Assembly (NCBI RefSeq): GCF_000485595.1
Contig: NW_014577214.1
Span: 161,579-191,829, forward strand
Length of the DNA stretch: 30,251 nt
Source: Priapulus caudatus
Taxonomy: Eukaryota; Priapulida; Priapulimorpha; Priapulimorphida; Priapulidae
Reading direction: 5' to 3'
Part shown: in pieces, positions 25,801 to 29,778 of the stretch
How positions within the stretch are numbered: the first letter of the stretch is position 1
Layout of the letters: each line of letters starts with the position of its first letter
Made by a program: the position numbers and the translations under genes
The notes under the pieces: generated by a model
What the model was told of the DNA's origin: nothing
What the model saw: the letters and a program-made list of their open reading frames with translations, nothing else
Databases searched by the model: none

Positions 25801-26544
25801 TAGAGCAGCATTTTAGCGTCAATTTCCAAGAACAAGAATCCTCAAGTTTGGTGCTTCCTGTGATAAGCTCAACCTCCTAATATTTGAGCTTGGACAGTGC
25901 TAGTATTTTACAACATGTGAAACAACATCAATCAATATTGTCCTTGATCAGAATTGTACAATTATTAATTACATTATACTTGTATCACACAATGTAAATA
26001 TTAAATAGGCACACTGTTTTATGTTACAAGTGGTTACTATAACCTTTACAGTGGTTTAAAGGCGAATAAGGCCTTTGGTATGCGCTATCTTGAGCTATTC
26101 TCACTTGAATTCATTCCACATGTACTGTTTAATAATCTATGAACCATTTGCACTGGATGCCATTGCAAATTCTCCTTCCCCATTGAATAAATGCAACTGT
26201 CAGAGTCCTACTTGGCAGGCTACTTTATTGTATGTAATTTCTGGCTTATATGGTCTCAGCATTTTTAGTAGTGTGAGTTAGGACATGCCACCTTAAAATA
26301 AATACCGACTATGTTAGGTCATTCATTCATATCTTAATAACTGTATAAAAAGAATAAACAAGTAAGATGGACTACCTATAAATAATACTTGTACCTTTTT
26401 TACTAAAAAGTCTAGGTATTCATTCTTTCTTTCTTCACGAAGTTTCGACTGCTTCTCATCATTTCCTCCAAGGGGCAGACCAATATGGGGTGGGGAATTG
26501 TGCCCTTGTGTGTTTCGATCCTTCATTGGTCTAGTGTCACACAT
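562..26544 (-). CDS. CSPP1: CSPP1-like centrosome/cilium microtubule-associated protein gene (21 coding exons)
   Basis: In animals CSPP1 is a coiled-coil protein of centrosomes, spindle poles and the ciliary axoneme that binds and stabilises microtubules. Twenty-one GT/AG-bounded exons join in consistent phase into about 1,041 codons; the human long form is about 1,250 (from memory). Order of landmarks: three GLxLG/EYxxxL basic-helix motifs (exons 1-3), the AYTTYEDILAQ helix (exon 4), a Pro-rich middle (exons 5-9), EELKQQ-IRQKDLQKRK with FGKGGAGAPLRDAQGN (exons 10-11), a long charged coiled coil (exons 14-16), a Pro/Ser/Thr-rich exon (18), the VRQLSAMRQQLEDEQ helix (exon 20) and a Lys/Ser-rich tail. 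The FGKGG..APLRDA block and the QQIR, AYEELL-like and [9 protein letters not shown]-like helices match what I recall of vertebrate CSPP1. The first intron, about 13.3 kb, holds another gene and a misassembly. The 5' end is uncertain. Confidence 0.87.
808..1259. repeat. Intron 20 with (AG)n microsatellite
   Basis: Intron between exons 20 and 21. A nearly pure (GA)n tract spans about 1141-1206, preceded by imperfect GAAA/GAGA sequence from about 1090. The RERERE-type ORF is its translation and not a gene. Nothing else is seen. Confidence 0.9.
1260..1354 (-). CDS. CSPP1: CSPP1-like exon 20 (conserved helix)
   Basis: 95 bp, acceptor CTCTTGCAG, donor GACGAG|GTAATT. It encodes ERTIIVRQLSAMRQQLEDEQ and KRVHSALIKDE. 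This matches the [20 protein letters not shown] helix of vertebrate CSPP1 in spacing and character. The conserved helix continues as far as ALIKDE. Confidence 0.87.
1355..1679. repeat. Intron 19 with TC/TCTG-rich tract
   Basis: Intron between exons 19 and 20. About 1428-1482 is a pyrimidine-rich (TC)n to (TGTC)n tract on the plus strand. With the (AG)n tract at 1141 it brackets exon 20 by opposite purine/pyrimidine asymmetry. No gene. Confidence 0.8.
1680..1720 (-). CDS. CSPP1: CSPP1-like exon 19 (microexon)
   Basis: 41 bp, acceptor ATTCGATAG, donor AACAACAG|GTATCA. The in-phase reading is QRESTKTVARPTT. It supplies exactly the phase shift needed between exons 18 and 20 and places a V-A-R-P stretch ahead of the next helix, as with VPARK in vertebrate CSPP1. 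Confidence 0.65.
1721..3431. other. Intron 18, no gene seen
   Basis: AT-rich intron of about 1.7 kb. It holds a TC-rich stretch near 2405-2490, a small CAGGAGT ... ACTCCTG hairpin at 2114-2160, and a less AT-rich patch at 2790-2950. The short ORFs are spread over both strands with no recognisable domain. Confidence 0.7.
3432..4033 (-). CDS. CSPP1: CSPP1-like exon 18 (Pro/Ser/Thr-rich)
   Basis: About 602 bp, acceptor GGGACAG|GGT in phase 0. It opens with GEGARPLSRQLPTLVKKQLL and is then Pro/Ser/Thr-rich for about 150 residues, probably disordered. It is clearly more GC-rich than the surroundings. The 3' end is uncertain: donors ending at 3432 (CCG|GTAGTG) and 3537 (CTAA|GTACAT) both leave the phase exon 19 needs, while one ending at 3476 does not. 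Confidence 0.72.
4034..4942. repeat. Intron 17 with long (TA)n microsatellite
   Basis: A (TA)n tract of about 48 bp spans 4192-4240, followed by GA repeats and a second short (TA)n at about 4271. The rest is AT-rich and featureless. A small YIYIYI-type ORF is the translation of the repeat. Confidence 0.85.
4943..4989 (-). CDS. CSPP1: CSPP1-like exon 17 (small)
   Basis: 47 bp, acceptor ATACCAG, donor AAGCTG|GTAAGC. In the frame compatible with exon 18 it reads LRRNTKTGAAVKAKL, a basic peptide. The other two frames are unsuitable: one contains a stop, the other leaves phase 1. Its use depends on the 5401 donor of exon 16. Confidence 0.65.
4990..5400. other. Intron 16, nothing else seen
   Basis: AT-rich, about 410 bp, bounded by the two alternative donors of exon 16 and the acceptor of exon 17. 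No repeat or gene recognised. Confidence 0.65.
5401..5551 (-). CDS. CSPP1: CSPP1-like exon 16 (coiled coil, two donors)
   Basis: Begins at TCACAG|AGG and continues the charged helix (RRRKNQEIVAAAEVKRLEVE ...). Two donors are visible: GTG|GTAAGT ending at 5411 in phase 0, and ACAG|GTAGTC ending at 5401 in phase 1. Only the 5401 donor is in frame with exon 17; the stronger 5411 donor would be in frame with exon 18 if exon 17 were skipped. Confidence 0.82.
5552..5911. other. Intron 15 with a short degenerate repeat
   Basis: Contains loosely repeated words TACCCAACCCAG / TACTCAACCTAGGA / TACTCAGCTTAGAA at about 5660-5865, spaced roughly 50-90 bp apart. It looks like a decayed tandem repeat. No gene. 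Confidence 0.55.
5912..6061 (-). CDS. CSPP1: CSPP1-like exon 15 (coiled coil)
   Basis: 150 bp, phase 0 at both ends, acceptor CGGCACAG, donor GCTGAG|GTAGGC. It encodes 50 residues starting IEEKKRLKEQENERRRRQEE, a single charged helix rich in E, K, R and Q. It matches the IEEKKQREEAERERLR coiled coil of vertebrate CSPP1. Confidence 0.9.
6062..6415. other. Intron 14, nothing recognised
   Basis: AT-rich intron of 354 bp between the two coiled-coil exons. No feature beyond splice sites. Confidence 0.7.
6416..6475 (-). CDS. CSPP1: CSPP1-like exon 14
   Basis: 60 bp, phase 0 at both ends, acceptor TTCGCAG, donor AAACAG|GTTACA. It encodes exactly 20 residues, GKDDMARYRNDQYKEELKKQ, the entry to the long coiled coil. 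It corresponds in position to the QELYKNFLRFQ helix of vertebrate CSPP1. Confidence 0.86.
6788..6903 (-). CDS. CSPP1: CSPP1-like exon 13
   Basis: 116 bp, acceptor TTCTAG, donor GCTGCT|GTAAGC. It encodes SSSASKLKFSADMKPAFNIA then GGKGGTGAQFEESAAA, a second GKGGxGA motif resembling the one in exon 11. Confidence 0.84.
7065..7136 (-). CDS. CSPP1: CSPP1-like exon 12
   Basis: 72 bp, acceptor TTGTTGCAG, donor ACAA|GTAAGC. It encodes ADLRRKPQDGTGGLHQPPNV and KPLT, a basic Gly/Pro linker. It could be a cassette exon, since the length is divisible by three and both junctions have the same phase. Confidence 0.82.
7137..7524. other. Intron 11, nothing recognised
   Basis: 388-bp intron. A 127-codon minus-strand ORF overlaps it and exon edges, but it runs across verified splice sites and shows no domain. 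Confidence 0.65.
7525..7666 (-). CDS. CSPP1: CSPP1-like exon 11 (diagnostic GKGG motif)
   Basis: 142 bp, acceptor CTCTACAG, donor CAGG|GTAGGC. It encodes IRQKDLQKRKAKEEEERQ then NQVFDPFGKGGAGAPLRDAQ. The block FGKGG-G-APLRDA-GN is essentially the same as the one I remember from vertebrate CSPP1 and is the main basis for the gene name. Confidence 0.93.
7667..7990. repeat. Intron 10 with (TG)n and TGCA/TGTG repeats
   Basis: Pure (TG)n from about 7839 to 7867, followed by TGTGCATGCATGCATGCGTG-like purine-pyrimidine alternation to about 7975. Such tracts can adopt Z-DNA (established knowledge). They abut the exon 10 donor. His/Thr- and Cys/Val-repeat ORFs here are artefacts. Confidence 0.85.
7991..8171 (-). 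CDS. CSPP1: CSPP1-like exon 10
   Basis: 181 bp, acceptor TATTGCAG, donor CAACAG|GTATAT immediately followed by a TG-rich microsatellite in the intron. It encodes a Gly/Ser/His-rich stretch and the helix KVDAAKIYQEELKQQ. The helix continues without break into exon 11, as in the QEALQQQI helix of vertebrate CSPP1. Confidence 0.88.
8402..8533. repeat. 28-bp CG/CA-rich minisatellite with CA tail
   Basis: The word CGGACG recurs at 8435, 8463 and 8491, giving a 28-bp period over about three copies (unit pattern ACGGACGCACGCACACATGC plus eight bases). It is followed by (CA)n. It lies inside the intron between exons 10 and 9 of the CSPP1-like gene. Arg/His- or Cys/Val-repetitive ORFs here are artefacts. 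Confidence 0.85.
8607..8699 (-). CDS. CSPP1: CSPP1-like exon 9
   Basis: 93 bp, acceptor GTTGCAG, donor AATGG|GTATAG. It encodes RRFDDRYAPSFQDNVSRPSP and LLQALQMRQN. A Phe-Asp-Arg-Tyr run of this kind also occurs in the middle of vertebrate CSPP1, but the match is weak. Both junctions are in phase. Confidence 0.78.
8938..9063 (-). CDS. CSPP1: CSPP1-like exon 8 (two possible acceptors)
   Basis: 126 bp using the upstream acceptor AACAG|GTTCAG, or 120 bp if the second CAG six bases later is used; both keep the frame. The donor is GTAAC|GTAAGC. It encodes a Pro-rich start (ETPSPPPIPRLDPIVYPSAD) then an extended region ending RTDHVT. The tandem acceptor predicts two isoforms that differ by two residues. 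Confidence 0.78.
9410..9477 (-). CDS. CSPP1: CSPP1-like exon 7
   Basis: 68 bp, acceptor CATGCTTAG, donor TTCCAG|GTTTGT. It encodes NMSRDVDLSNAGGATMATAA and VSR. It is short and low in complexity; the support is that its phases join exons 6 and 8 without a stop. Confidence 0.7.
9478..9930. other. Intron 6, nothing recognised
   Basis: AT-rich intron of 453 bp without repeats or coding signal. Confidence 0.65.
9931..10033 (-). CDS. CSPP1: CSPP1-like exon 6
   Basis: 103 bp, acceptor CCTGTAG, donor TAT|GTAAGT in phase 0. It encodes RVRLEEIDVPMSDPTSELMR and RQMAEQEEIHRY, an acidic linker and an amphipathic helix. Phase matches both neighbours. Confidence 0.8.
10034..10544. other. Intron 5, nothing recognised
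   Basis: 511 bp, AT-rich, with a short TAATTCTAATT repeated stretch at about 10300-10335. No gene. Confidence 0.65.
10545..10637 (-). CDS. CSPP1: CSPP1-like exon 5
   Basis: 93 bp between TTCCAG and a consensus GTATGT donor; both junctions fall after codon position 2. It encodes RYIDDVPDDLPPQQPLRPPQ and a short acidic helix ending EHLK. It is Pro-rich and poorly conserved, so the assignment rests on splice phase and position. Confidence 0.8.
10638..11143. other. Intron 4, nothing recognised
   Basis: 506 bp, AT-rich, no repeat or coding signal beyond chance ORFs. Confidence 0.65.
11144..11232 (-). CDS. CSPP1: CSPP1-like exon 4
   Basis: 89 bp, phase 0 start, ends two bases into a codon (TATAG|GTATAAG). 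It encodes VRKGWGTPVQAYTTYEDIL followed by AQKKEEERQYR. The Tyr-Glu-x-Ile/Leu-Leu ... EE-(D/R)-x-Y-R helix matches the SEAYEELL ... EEDRYRQ helix of vertebrate CSPP1 as remembered, which makes it one of the best anchors. Confidence 0.88.
11233..12041. other. Intron 3, no gene seen
   Basis: 809 bp. It includes a TATA-rich patch at 11640-11690 and a less AT-rich patch at 11765-11870 that may be old transposon sequence. No domain-bearing ORF. Confidence 0.6.
12042..12383 (-). CDS. CSPP1: CSPP1-like exon 3
   Basis: 342 bp, phase 0 to phase 0 (CCAACAG|GGT ... GCACAG|GTGAAG), 114 residues. It holds a disordered Ser/Gln-rich stretch, then PGLRDTRSGEVRKREARNRE and YNDYLQQKK, the third basic EYxxxL helix, and a Gln/Ala-rich end. 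Confidence 0.85.
12384..12898. other. Intron 2, nothing recognised
   Basis: 515 bp, AT-rich; one 69-codon minus ORF with no recognisable feature. Confidence 0.6.
12899..13057 (-). CDS. CSPP1: CSPP1-like exon 2
   Basis: Phase 0 at both ends (TTTCAG|GGC ... CAG|GTAACT), 53 residues. It carries a Gly/Pro linker, then KLGEYEEKRRRLAEERKREY and NEMLAQ. This is the second copy of the G-x-x-L/E-rich helix ending in EYxxxL, typical of the CSPP N-terminal half. Splicing from exon 1 would remove about 13.3 kb. Confidence 0.85.
13143..13184. repeat. AT-flanked hairpin
   Basis: GAGTAGATAAT is mirrored by ATTATCTACTC, with TATATATCA / TGATATATA outside, giving a long stem that extends into (TA)n on both sides (about 13127-13212). 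It sits in the intron upstream of exon 2. Confidence 0.65.
13550..14014. mobile_element. 465-bp MITE-like element with 17-bp terminal inverted repeats and TA flanks
   Basis: Left end TGTGACCCGCTCCAGCA (13550-13566) is the exact reverse complement of the right end at 13998-14014. TA precedes the left end; in the clean copy TA follows the right end directly (CACATATG), consistent with a TA target duplication as in Tc1/mariner-type elements. It has no transposase coding capacity, so it is non-autonomous. It lies in the large CSPP1-like intron. Confidence 0.75.
13720..16386. repeat. Noisy duplicate of 19476-21778 (3' flank of the repeat gene)
   Basis: From CTCTAGATTATTATGGTC onward this matches 19480-21778 nearly throughout, with scattered indels that grow denser toward the gap. 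It holds an extra block of about 220 bp near 14985-15206 absent from the other copy. No coding capacity is seen apart from the repeat gene's end. It most likely represents the same locus assembled twice. Confidence 0.85.
16387..18324 (-). pseudogene. Indel-ridden second copy of the repeat gene, ending at the N gap
   Basis: Aligns by eye with 21779 to about 23954, from the stop codon to the N-terminal linker, but carries single-base insertions and losses roughly every 10-20 bases in many homopolymer and non-homopolymer sites. No frame survives. It shares base variants with the clean copy (TCTTACCAAAACC; CCTTCATGGGGCT) rather than with the third copy. That pattern is typical of unpolished long-read sequence at a contig end, not of natural decay. 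All repeat units run in one orientation, without the inversion. Confidence 0.85.
18325..18349. other. 25-base assembly gap (N)
   Basis: A run of exactly 25 N, a conventional fixed-size scaffold gap, so its true length is unknown. Copies of the same locus lie on both sides, which suggests two overlapping contig ends that were not merged. Confidence 0.99.
18350..18705. other. Repeat-derived segment after the gap
   Basis: No gene seen. Contains a perfect 16-bp palindrome CGGGGGCATGCCCCCG at 18393-18408, a CG/CA-rich simple repeat around 18450-18505, and short repeated words (GATATTTAGAA; ACTGTGAACTGTGAA-like) that look like transposon debris. It has no counterpart in either of the other two copies of the locus. 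Confidence 0.5.
18706..19475 (-). pseudogene. Truncated third copy of the repeat gene 3' end
   Basis: Near-identical to 21462-22218. It includes the stop codon at 19029-19031 and about 150 residues of the C-terminal modules (SAKHRQSHLEERQQKT ... GLPIGSTEQLLQEITRRQEL). It has no noise indels but carries its own variants: AACATTTT against AAAATTTT, TGTTACC against TCTTACC, and six extra bases giving PHGDEGLA against PHEGLA. At 19475/19476 it breaks off in the middle of a module and joins the interior of the MITE. It is probably the alternative haplotype or a partial tandem duplication. Confidence 0.8.
19476..19754. mobile_element. Right portion of the same MITE, left end missing
   Basis: Equivalent to 13720-14014. 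The right terminal repeat TGCTGGAGCGGGTCACA-like end is present and followed by TATG, but the left 170 bp are replaced by repeat-gene sequence at the 19475/19476 junction. Confidence 0.75.
19476..21778. repeat. Clean copy of the repeat gene's 3' flank
   Basis: Matches 13720-16386 with fewer irregularities. It begins abruptly inside the MITE and keeps only that element's right part (ending 19754). Several short ORFs occur here but they are AT-rich, lack homology I can recognise and are not conserved between the copies. No gene called. Confidence 0.75.
21779..24322 (-). CDS. Nested intronless gene for a GLxxGxSA/WxKQ tandem-repeat protein; frame broken by an internal inversion
   Basis: Not a family I recognise. 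Start ATG at 24322 (context GGAAAATGAG) and stop TAA at 21779-21781 share a frame: 2,544 bp, 848 codons counting the stop. As written, the frame runs 304 residues and fails at 23408, because 23010-23440 is inverted; a second ORF resumes and runs to the stop. Residues 1-54 carry a first module (NGLRVGKSAAVRKQQ ... KGWQRQQNLE). After a degenerate linker come 113-residue units, each of two half-modules: GLAFGTSALLIQDKTQKQEL ... NWAKQEDI, and LVLGKSAKHRQSRLE ... DSWAKQQELEQIIQ. Six of each are countable, plus a final GLPIGSTEQLLQEITRRQEL and an acidic end. It is highly charged and probably helical, with no signal peptide or membrane segment. It lies in the first CSPP1-like intron, same strand, and its frame does not accept splicing from exon 1, so it is probably a separate gene. 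ATTAAA-like signals lie near 21665-21682. Confidence 0.7.
22045..23925 (-). repeat. 339-bp coding tandem repeat array
   Basis: The same segment recurs with a 339-bp period; for example the CCAACCCT word falls at 22393 and 22732. The period equals 113 codons, so unit gain or loss keeps the frame. Units differ by a few substitutions, which suggests recent amplification or gene conversion. Five internal units plus a diverged terminal one are present here, against about four in the noisy copy at 16387-18324. Confidence 0.9.
23010..23440 (+). repeat. 431-bp inverted block inside the repeat gene
   Basis: This block reads the repeat protein on the plus strand while everything on either side reads it on the minus strand. 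It begins at a GTT codon (V of VSSQP) and ends two bases into a Val codon (QELKV). If turned around in place, the left flank continues as KV|NLARENW and the right flank as ARTDDS|VSSQP, both exactly the canonical repeat sequence, and the frame is unbroken. The plus-strand ORF seen here, 22965-23471, is therefore a by-product and not a gene. Confidence 0.93.
24323..26394. other. Upstream flank of the repeat gene, within CSPP1-like intron 1
   Basis: Promoter of the nested gene should lie here but no TATA box or motif stands out. A plus-strand ORF of 102 codons (24593-24901) is less AT-rich than its surroundings and could be a fragment of a transposon or retrocopy; I do not recognise it. The rest, 24960-26394, is AT-rich with no gene seen. 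Confidence 0.45.
26395..26544 (-). CDS. CSPP1: CSPP1-like exon 1 (first recognised coding exon)
   Basis: Encodes 50 residues if the ATG at 26544 is used, including GLPLGGNDEKQSKLREERKN followed by EYLDFLVKK, the GLxLG plus basic-helix motif of CSPP. The donor AAAAAG|GTACAA is in phase 0. The start is uncertain: an acceptor-like CACTAG lies just inside the ORF, so the exon could begin a few bases later and read from the Met at codon 7 or from an upstream exon. The canonical N-terminal DEFI-type exon of vertebrate CSPP1 was not found upstream. Confidence 0.75.
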
Positions 26545-29405
26545 ACATGACCACAGTCACCGCACACATTCATTTCCCAAACTCTCTTATGAAGACTTGC
26601 ATACAGGGTCCTGCTTCATTAATCCAATGGTGATCTTGAAACCAAAATTTTAAATAATGATTGGATTATGTTTACTTTTAACATTATAGTATATGATTCA
26701 ATCAGTGAGAGTATGACTAGTACGATACTGTAAATCCCTACCCTCCAATGTTTTCACATTTTCTAGCAAAGTTAAATAATATAATCCATTCTAATCTGAT
26801 CCATTGGAAAATCCTAACCTAACTTGAAATTAAAATTAATCCCACAAAAGTCCCACAAGAATTAAGTTGAGTAAACGAAAATATTTAGTTATCATCTGCT
26901 GTATTACTATTAGTTGGTTGGAGTATAGGCTACCACAGAGTGTCACAAGTACTCACCTCGACTACATAATGCTTTGACTAAATAAAGTGGCTTAACTTGT
27001 CACTAAAGGATGGATACATATTTATCACCAACTCCCTTATTATCTGATAATCCAGGATAAGATAGCTGGGAATAAAACCTTATAACATCGTAAAGATTAG
27101 TCTTCAAAGTTAACAGGACTACATTAAAGATGGAGAGAGACTGTGGGTTGCAGTAGAAAAAACTTAAATTTTACAATTAACTAAATGTGAACTAAATTCC
27201 AATAGGCATATTATATGATTACAGAAACGAAGATCCTTTGAAGATGGTACACGTCAAAAATATAAATGTGGAAGTATACGTTGATGGTACCAGGAGTAAA
27301 TAATTACTCCTGATATTATAGATACAATATTGTAACCCAACACAACAGTGACCTATTCTTCTTGCAATAGGTCTTCTAACCTTAGCAAAGACCGTTTCTT
27401 GGAGCTACATGGCGAGAAGTCTACGACATAAAATGATCGTACAGCCTGGTCAGGCTACCTATTCTCGTGTTTGGTTACATTACTCTAAGTTCTTCAGATA
27501 TTTTCAGTTAAAATAGGTTAAAATTAAGTTACATAAAAAGTTTTATGGTTCAGTATTCATTAGGAATTTATTTTTTTAATGTTTAAAAACCGACGGCTAT
27601 ATCGTTGCTTACAATGACGGTGGCGCCACTGGCAGTGCATCCACTGAAAAAGTTGCACAAAGCAACGTACGTTTCGGCTGCAGGCTACAGACCGAAGGCG
27701 TTTCTTATTTATTAGTTTAAGAGCAAAAGGATTGCACTATCTTCTAAATTATGCTTAGTTTCAGTTATAATATGAATGAAGTTGTTCTAAAATGAATATC
27801 GTTCAGTTTTAGCATTTAGGTATAAATATTATTGCACTTTTGTGATTAGCTCTTGATCTGTAATGCAGGGCCTAATCCTGGCCATTTTTCAAACCAAATA
27901 CCGGCCGCCCAAATTACGACCCCCTAGCAAAACGCCCAAATTACAAAATTCATAAAATGCCCAAATTAGCAGAGCTCTGATGCAGATCTCCATGTTTCTA
28001 TCATTATATATAGGCACTGTTTTATAATAAAATGCTCATATAAGATCTATAATCGATTATCTGAATAAAATGTGTCGACCAAACTCCCAATTTAATGTGA
28101 TAGATAAGTATATATATATAATTTTTTAGGCTCGCTACACTCGCCACGGGTGCCCATATTAAGCAGGTAGAATACCCCGTGGTAATGTGCAAAATAAATT
28201 GGCAAATGCGCAACTTTTTCAGGGTGGCAGCACAATCGCGAGTGATGTCAGCACCTAAAAATTAAAAATTTGGAAATTCATTGTTGTTTTATGACAAACG
28301 ACATGTGAATGCGTAATTATAAAAATTTGTAGGTAGGTATATATGCCATGATTTATGAATCTACTATCATAATATACTCCTAAATTCTAGAGGAAAGTAT
28401 CCCTTTAATTATAGCATGTTCTGATAGTTATAGTATACTAAACTACTACTAGTAGTATAGTATGGTAAGTAAATAGTATATATATATATATAGTTAAGTT
28501 ATACTATACTAAGACATATAAGTTTTACTGGATCAAGGATAGTTTGGGACCCCGCAAATGTGTTTTTGCATATGTGCTAAACTAATCTGGGGTGCTAAAC
28601 TAGGCTTGGGCCGTTATACTGCGGCGTGTAGGTATGAATTATTGAACACAATGTTGTAAAAGTGCAAGCATTTGCACAGACTCAAAGCGATTACGGTACT
28701 AATTACAACTTACAAGTAGGGGGCCTACTATTACTAAGTTCCTACTTACTAATACCACTGGCAGCAAGAACAAGTCCGCACCTGCAGCTACAGCACACAC
28801 GCGGCCATTGACTATATATAACAATGTTATAAAACAAGTTGTTATATATATATTCAATGGCCGCGTGTGTGCTGTAGCTGCAGCAGTCCGAGTCGACGCA
28901 GACACCAGTAATGGTAATGATAAACCTGCACCCTCAGATTAGCAAAGCGGAGTTATAACGTCTGCATTTGCGGACTATAGCCGCAGCCGCTGCAGGTGCG
29001 GACTTGTTCTTGCTGCCAGTGACTAATACTAATACTAATAGTAATACTGAGTAATACTAATAGTAATAGTAATACTATAATTACTAAGCGATATAGAGTA
29101 CACAAACACAACACCTTTAGTAGTAAATGTCATTGGTATTTAGCTACTAGGCATATCTTTTTTCTTATATTATTCTGAGGCTAGTCTGTCACTTTGAGTC
29201 TTTGTGACTGTGAGTGTGAATGTGTCACTTGGAGAGCAAGTAGAATGGGAAGACAGTGGCCACTGAGTGGACACTTAGACAGTACACTATAACGCCTGTA
29301 ACGCATTCTACATCGCATAAACCGTTTACTAACGGGCATGTAAACGGGCGTTATACTTACATATTGAATTATTTTAATTTGAATAGTAATATAATTCAAT
29401 AGTAC
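26545..29405. other. Region between CSPP1-like exon 1 and LSM12
   Basis: About 2.9 kb, AT-rich. It contains a small CAGGAGT ... ACTCCTG hairpin (27291-27311), possible transposon remnants with repeated GCCCAAATTA words (27905-27970), TA-rich tracts near 28110 and 28475, and the foldback element at 28756-29021. No coding exon found; a missing 5' exon of the CSPP1-like gene could lie here. Confidence 0.5.
28756..29021. mobile_element. Nested foldback/MITE with 33-bp perfect terminal repeats and 8-bp flanking duplication
   Basis: Outer arms 28756-28788 and 28989-29021 are perfect 33-nt inverted repeats starting CACTGGCAGCAAG. A second pair, 28782-28811 and 28854-28883, forms a perfect 30-nt inner hairpin around an AT-rich loop, and the two pairs share seven bases on the left. 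ACTAATAC lies at 28748-28755 and again at 29022-29029, an 8-bp duplication suggestive of hAT-type insertion. The right flank is an ACTAAT microsatellite, which weakens that reading. No coding capacity. Confidence 0.8.
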
Positions 29406-29645
29406 CTGGAGGCTGGATTTCTCCGCTAGTCAATGTTGTTCAACTTGTTGTTGACATTCTGTCTTCGGATGCGACGGACGTTTGAACGTTTCCTTTTTGC
29501 AGCGACCTCTTCCGGGTGTTTCTGAGTTTCTACTTAGTTCTAGATTTTCTCACTACGTAGCAGCACTAACCGGTGCTCAGCTTTATAACATGATTGCATT
29601 TGCAGAGACAAGTCAAGTAGACCTATAATAAGAAATAAGCACAAA
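29406..29645 (+). promoter_or_regulatory. Putative shared promoter/5' leader between CSPP1-like gene and LSM12
   Basis: Less AT-rich than the flanks. CTTCCGG at 29509-29515 is an ETS-type site, common in housekeeping and divergent promoters (established knowledge). On the minus strand CCTCCAG|GTACTA at 29406/29405 looks like a splice donor that could end a non-coding first exon of the CSPP1-like gene. On the plus strand GCATTTGCAG at 29605 resembles an acceptor just before the LSM12 start, suggesting a 5'-UTR intron. All of this is inference from motifs. Confidence 0.4.
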
Positions 29646-29778
29646 ATGACATGGATAATGGCTCAAGGTCGTGTATATTTTACAATTGGCAATGAGCTGA
29701 CGTGTACAACGTGTAATGGACAAAAGATTGAAGGAGAAGTTATAGCCTTCGACCAGCAGACAAACATGCTAGCTCTTA
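29646..29778 (+). CDS. LSM12: LSM12 homolog, first coding exon (partial gene)
   Basis: LSM12 is a small Sm-fold protein, about 195 residues in human, that binds RNA and acts with Ataxin-2 in translation control; it is also reported as an NAADP-binding partner of two-pore channels. The exon encodes 44 residues, with YFTIGNELTCTTCNGQKIEG and EVIAFDQQTNMLAL matching the N-terminal Sm domain pattern (YFSVGS.V.C.TC....L.GEV.AFD...KMLAL). It ends one base into a codon at CTTA|GTATCC; the vertebrate Lys after MLAL fits an A|AR split codon. Two Met starts are possible: 29646 and 29658, the latter with A at -3 and G at +4 and giving MAQGRVYF, closer to usual length. The rest of the gene lies beyond the window. 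Confidence 0.9.
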
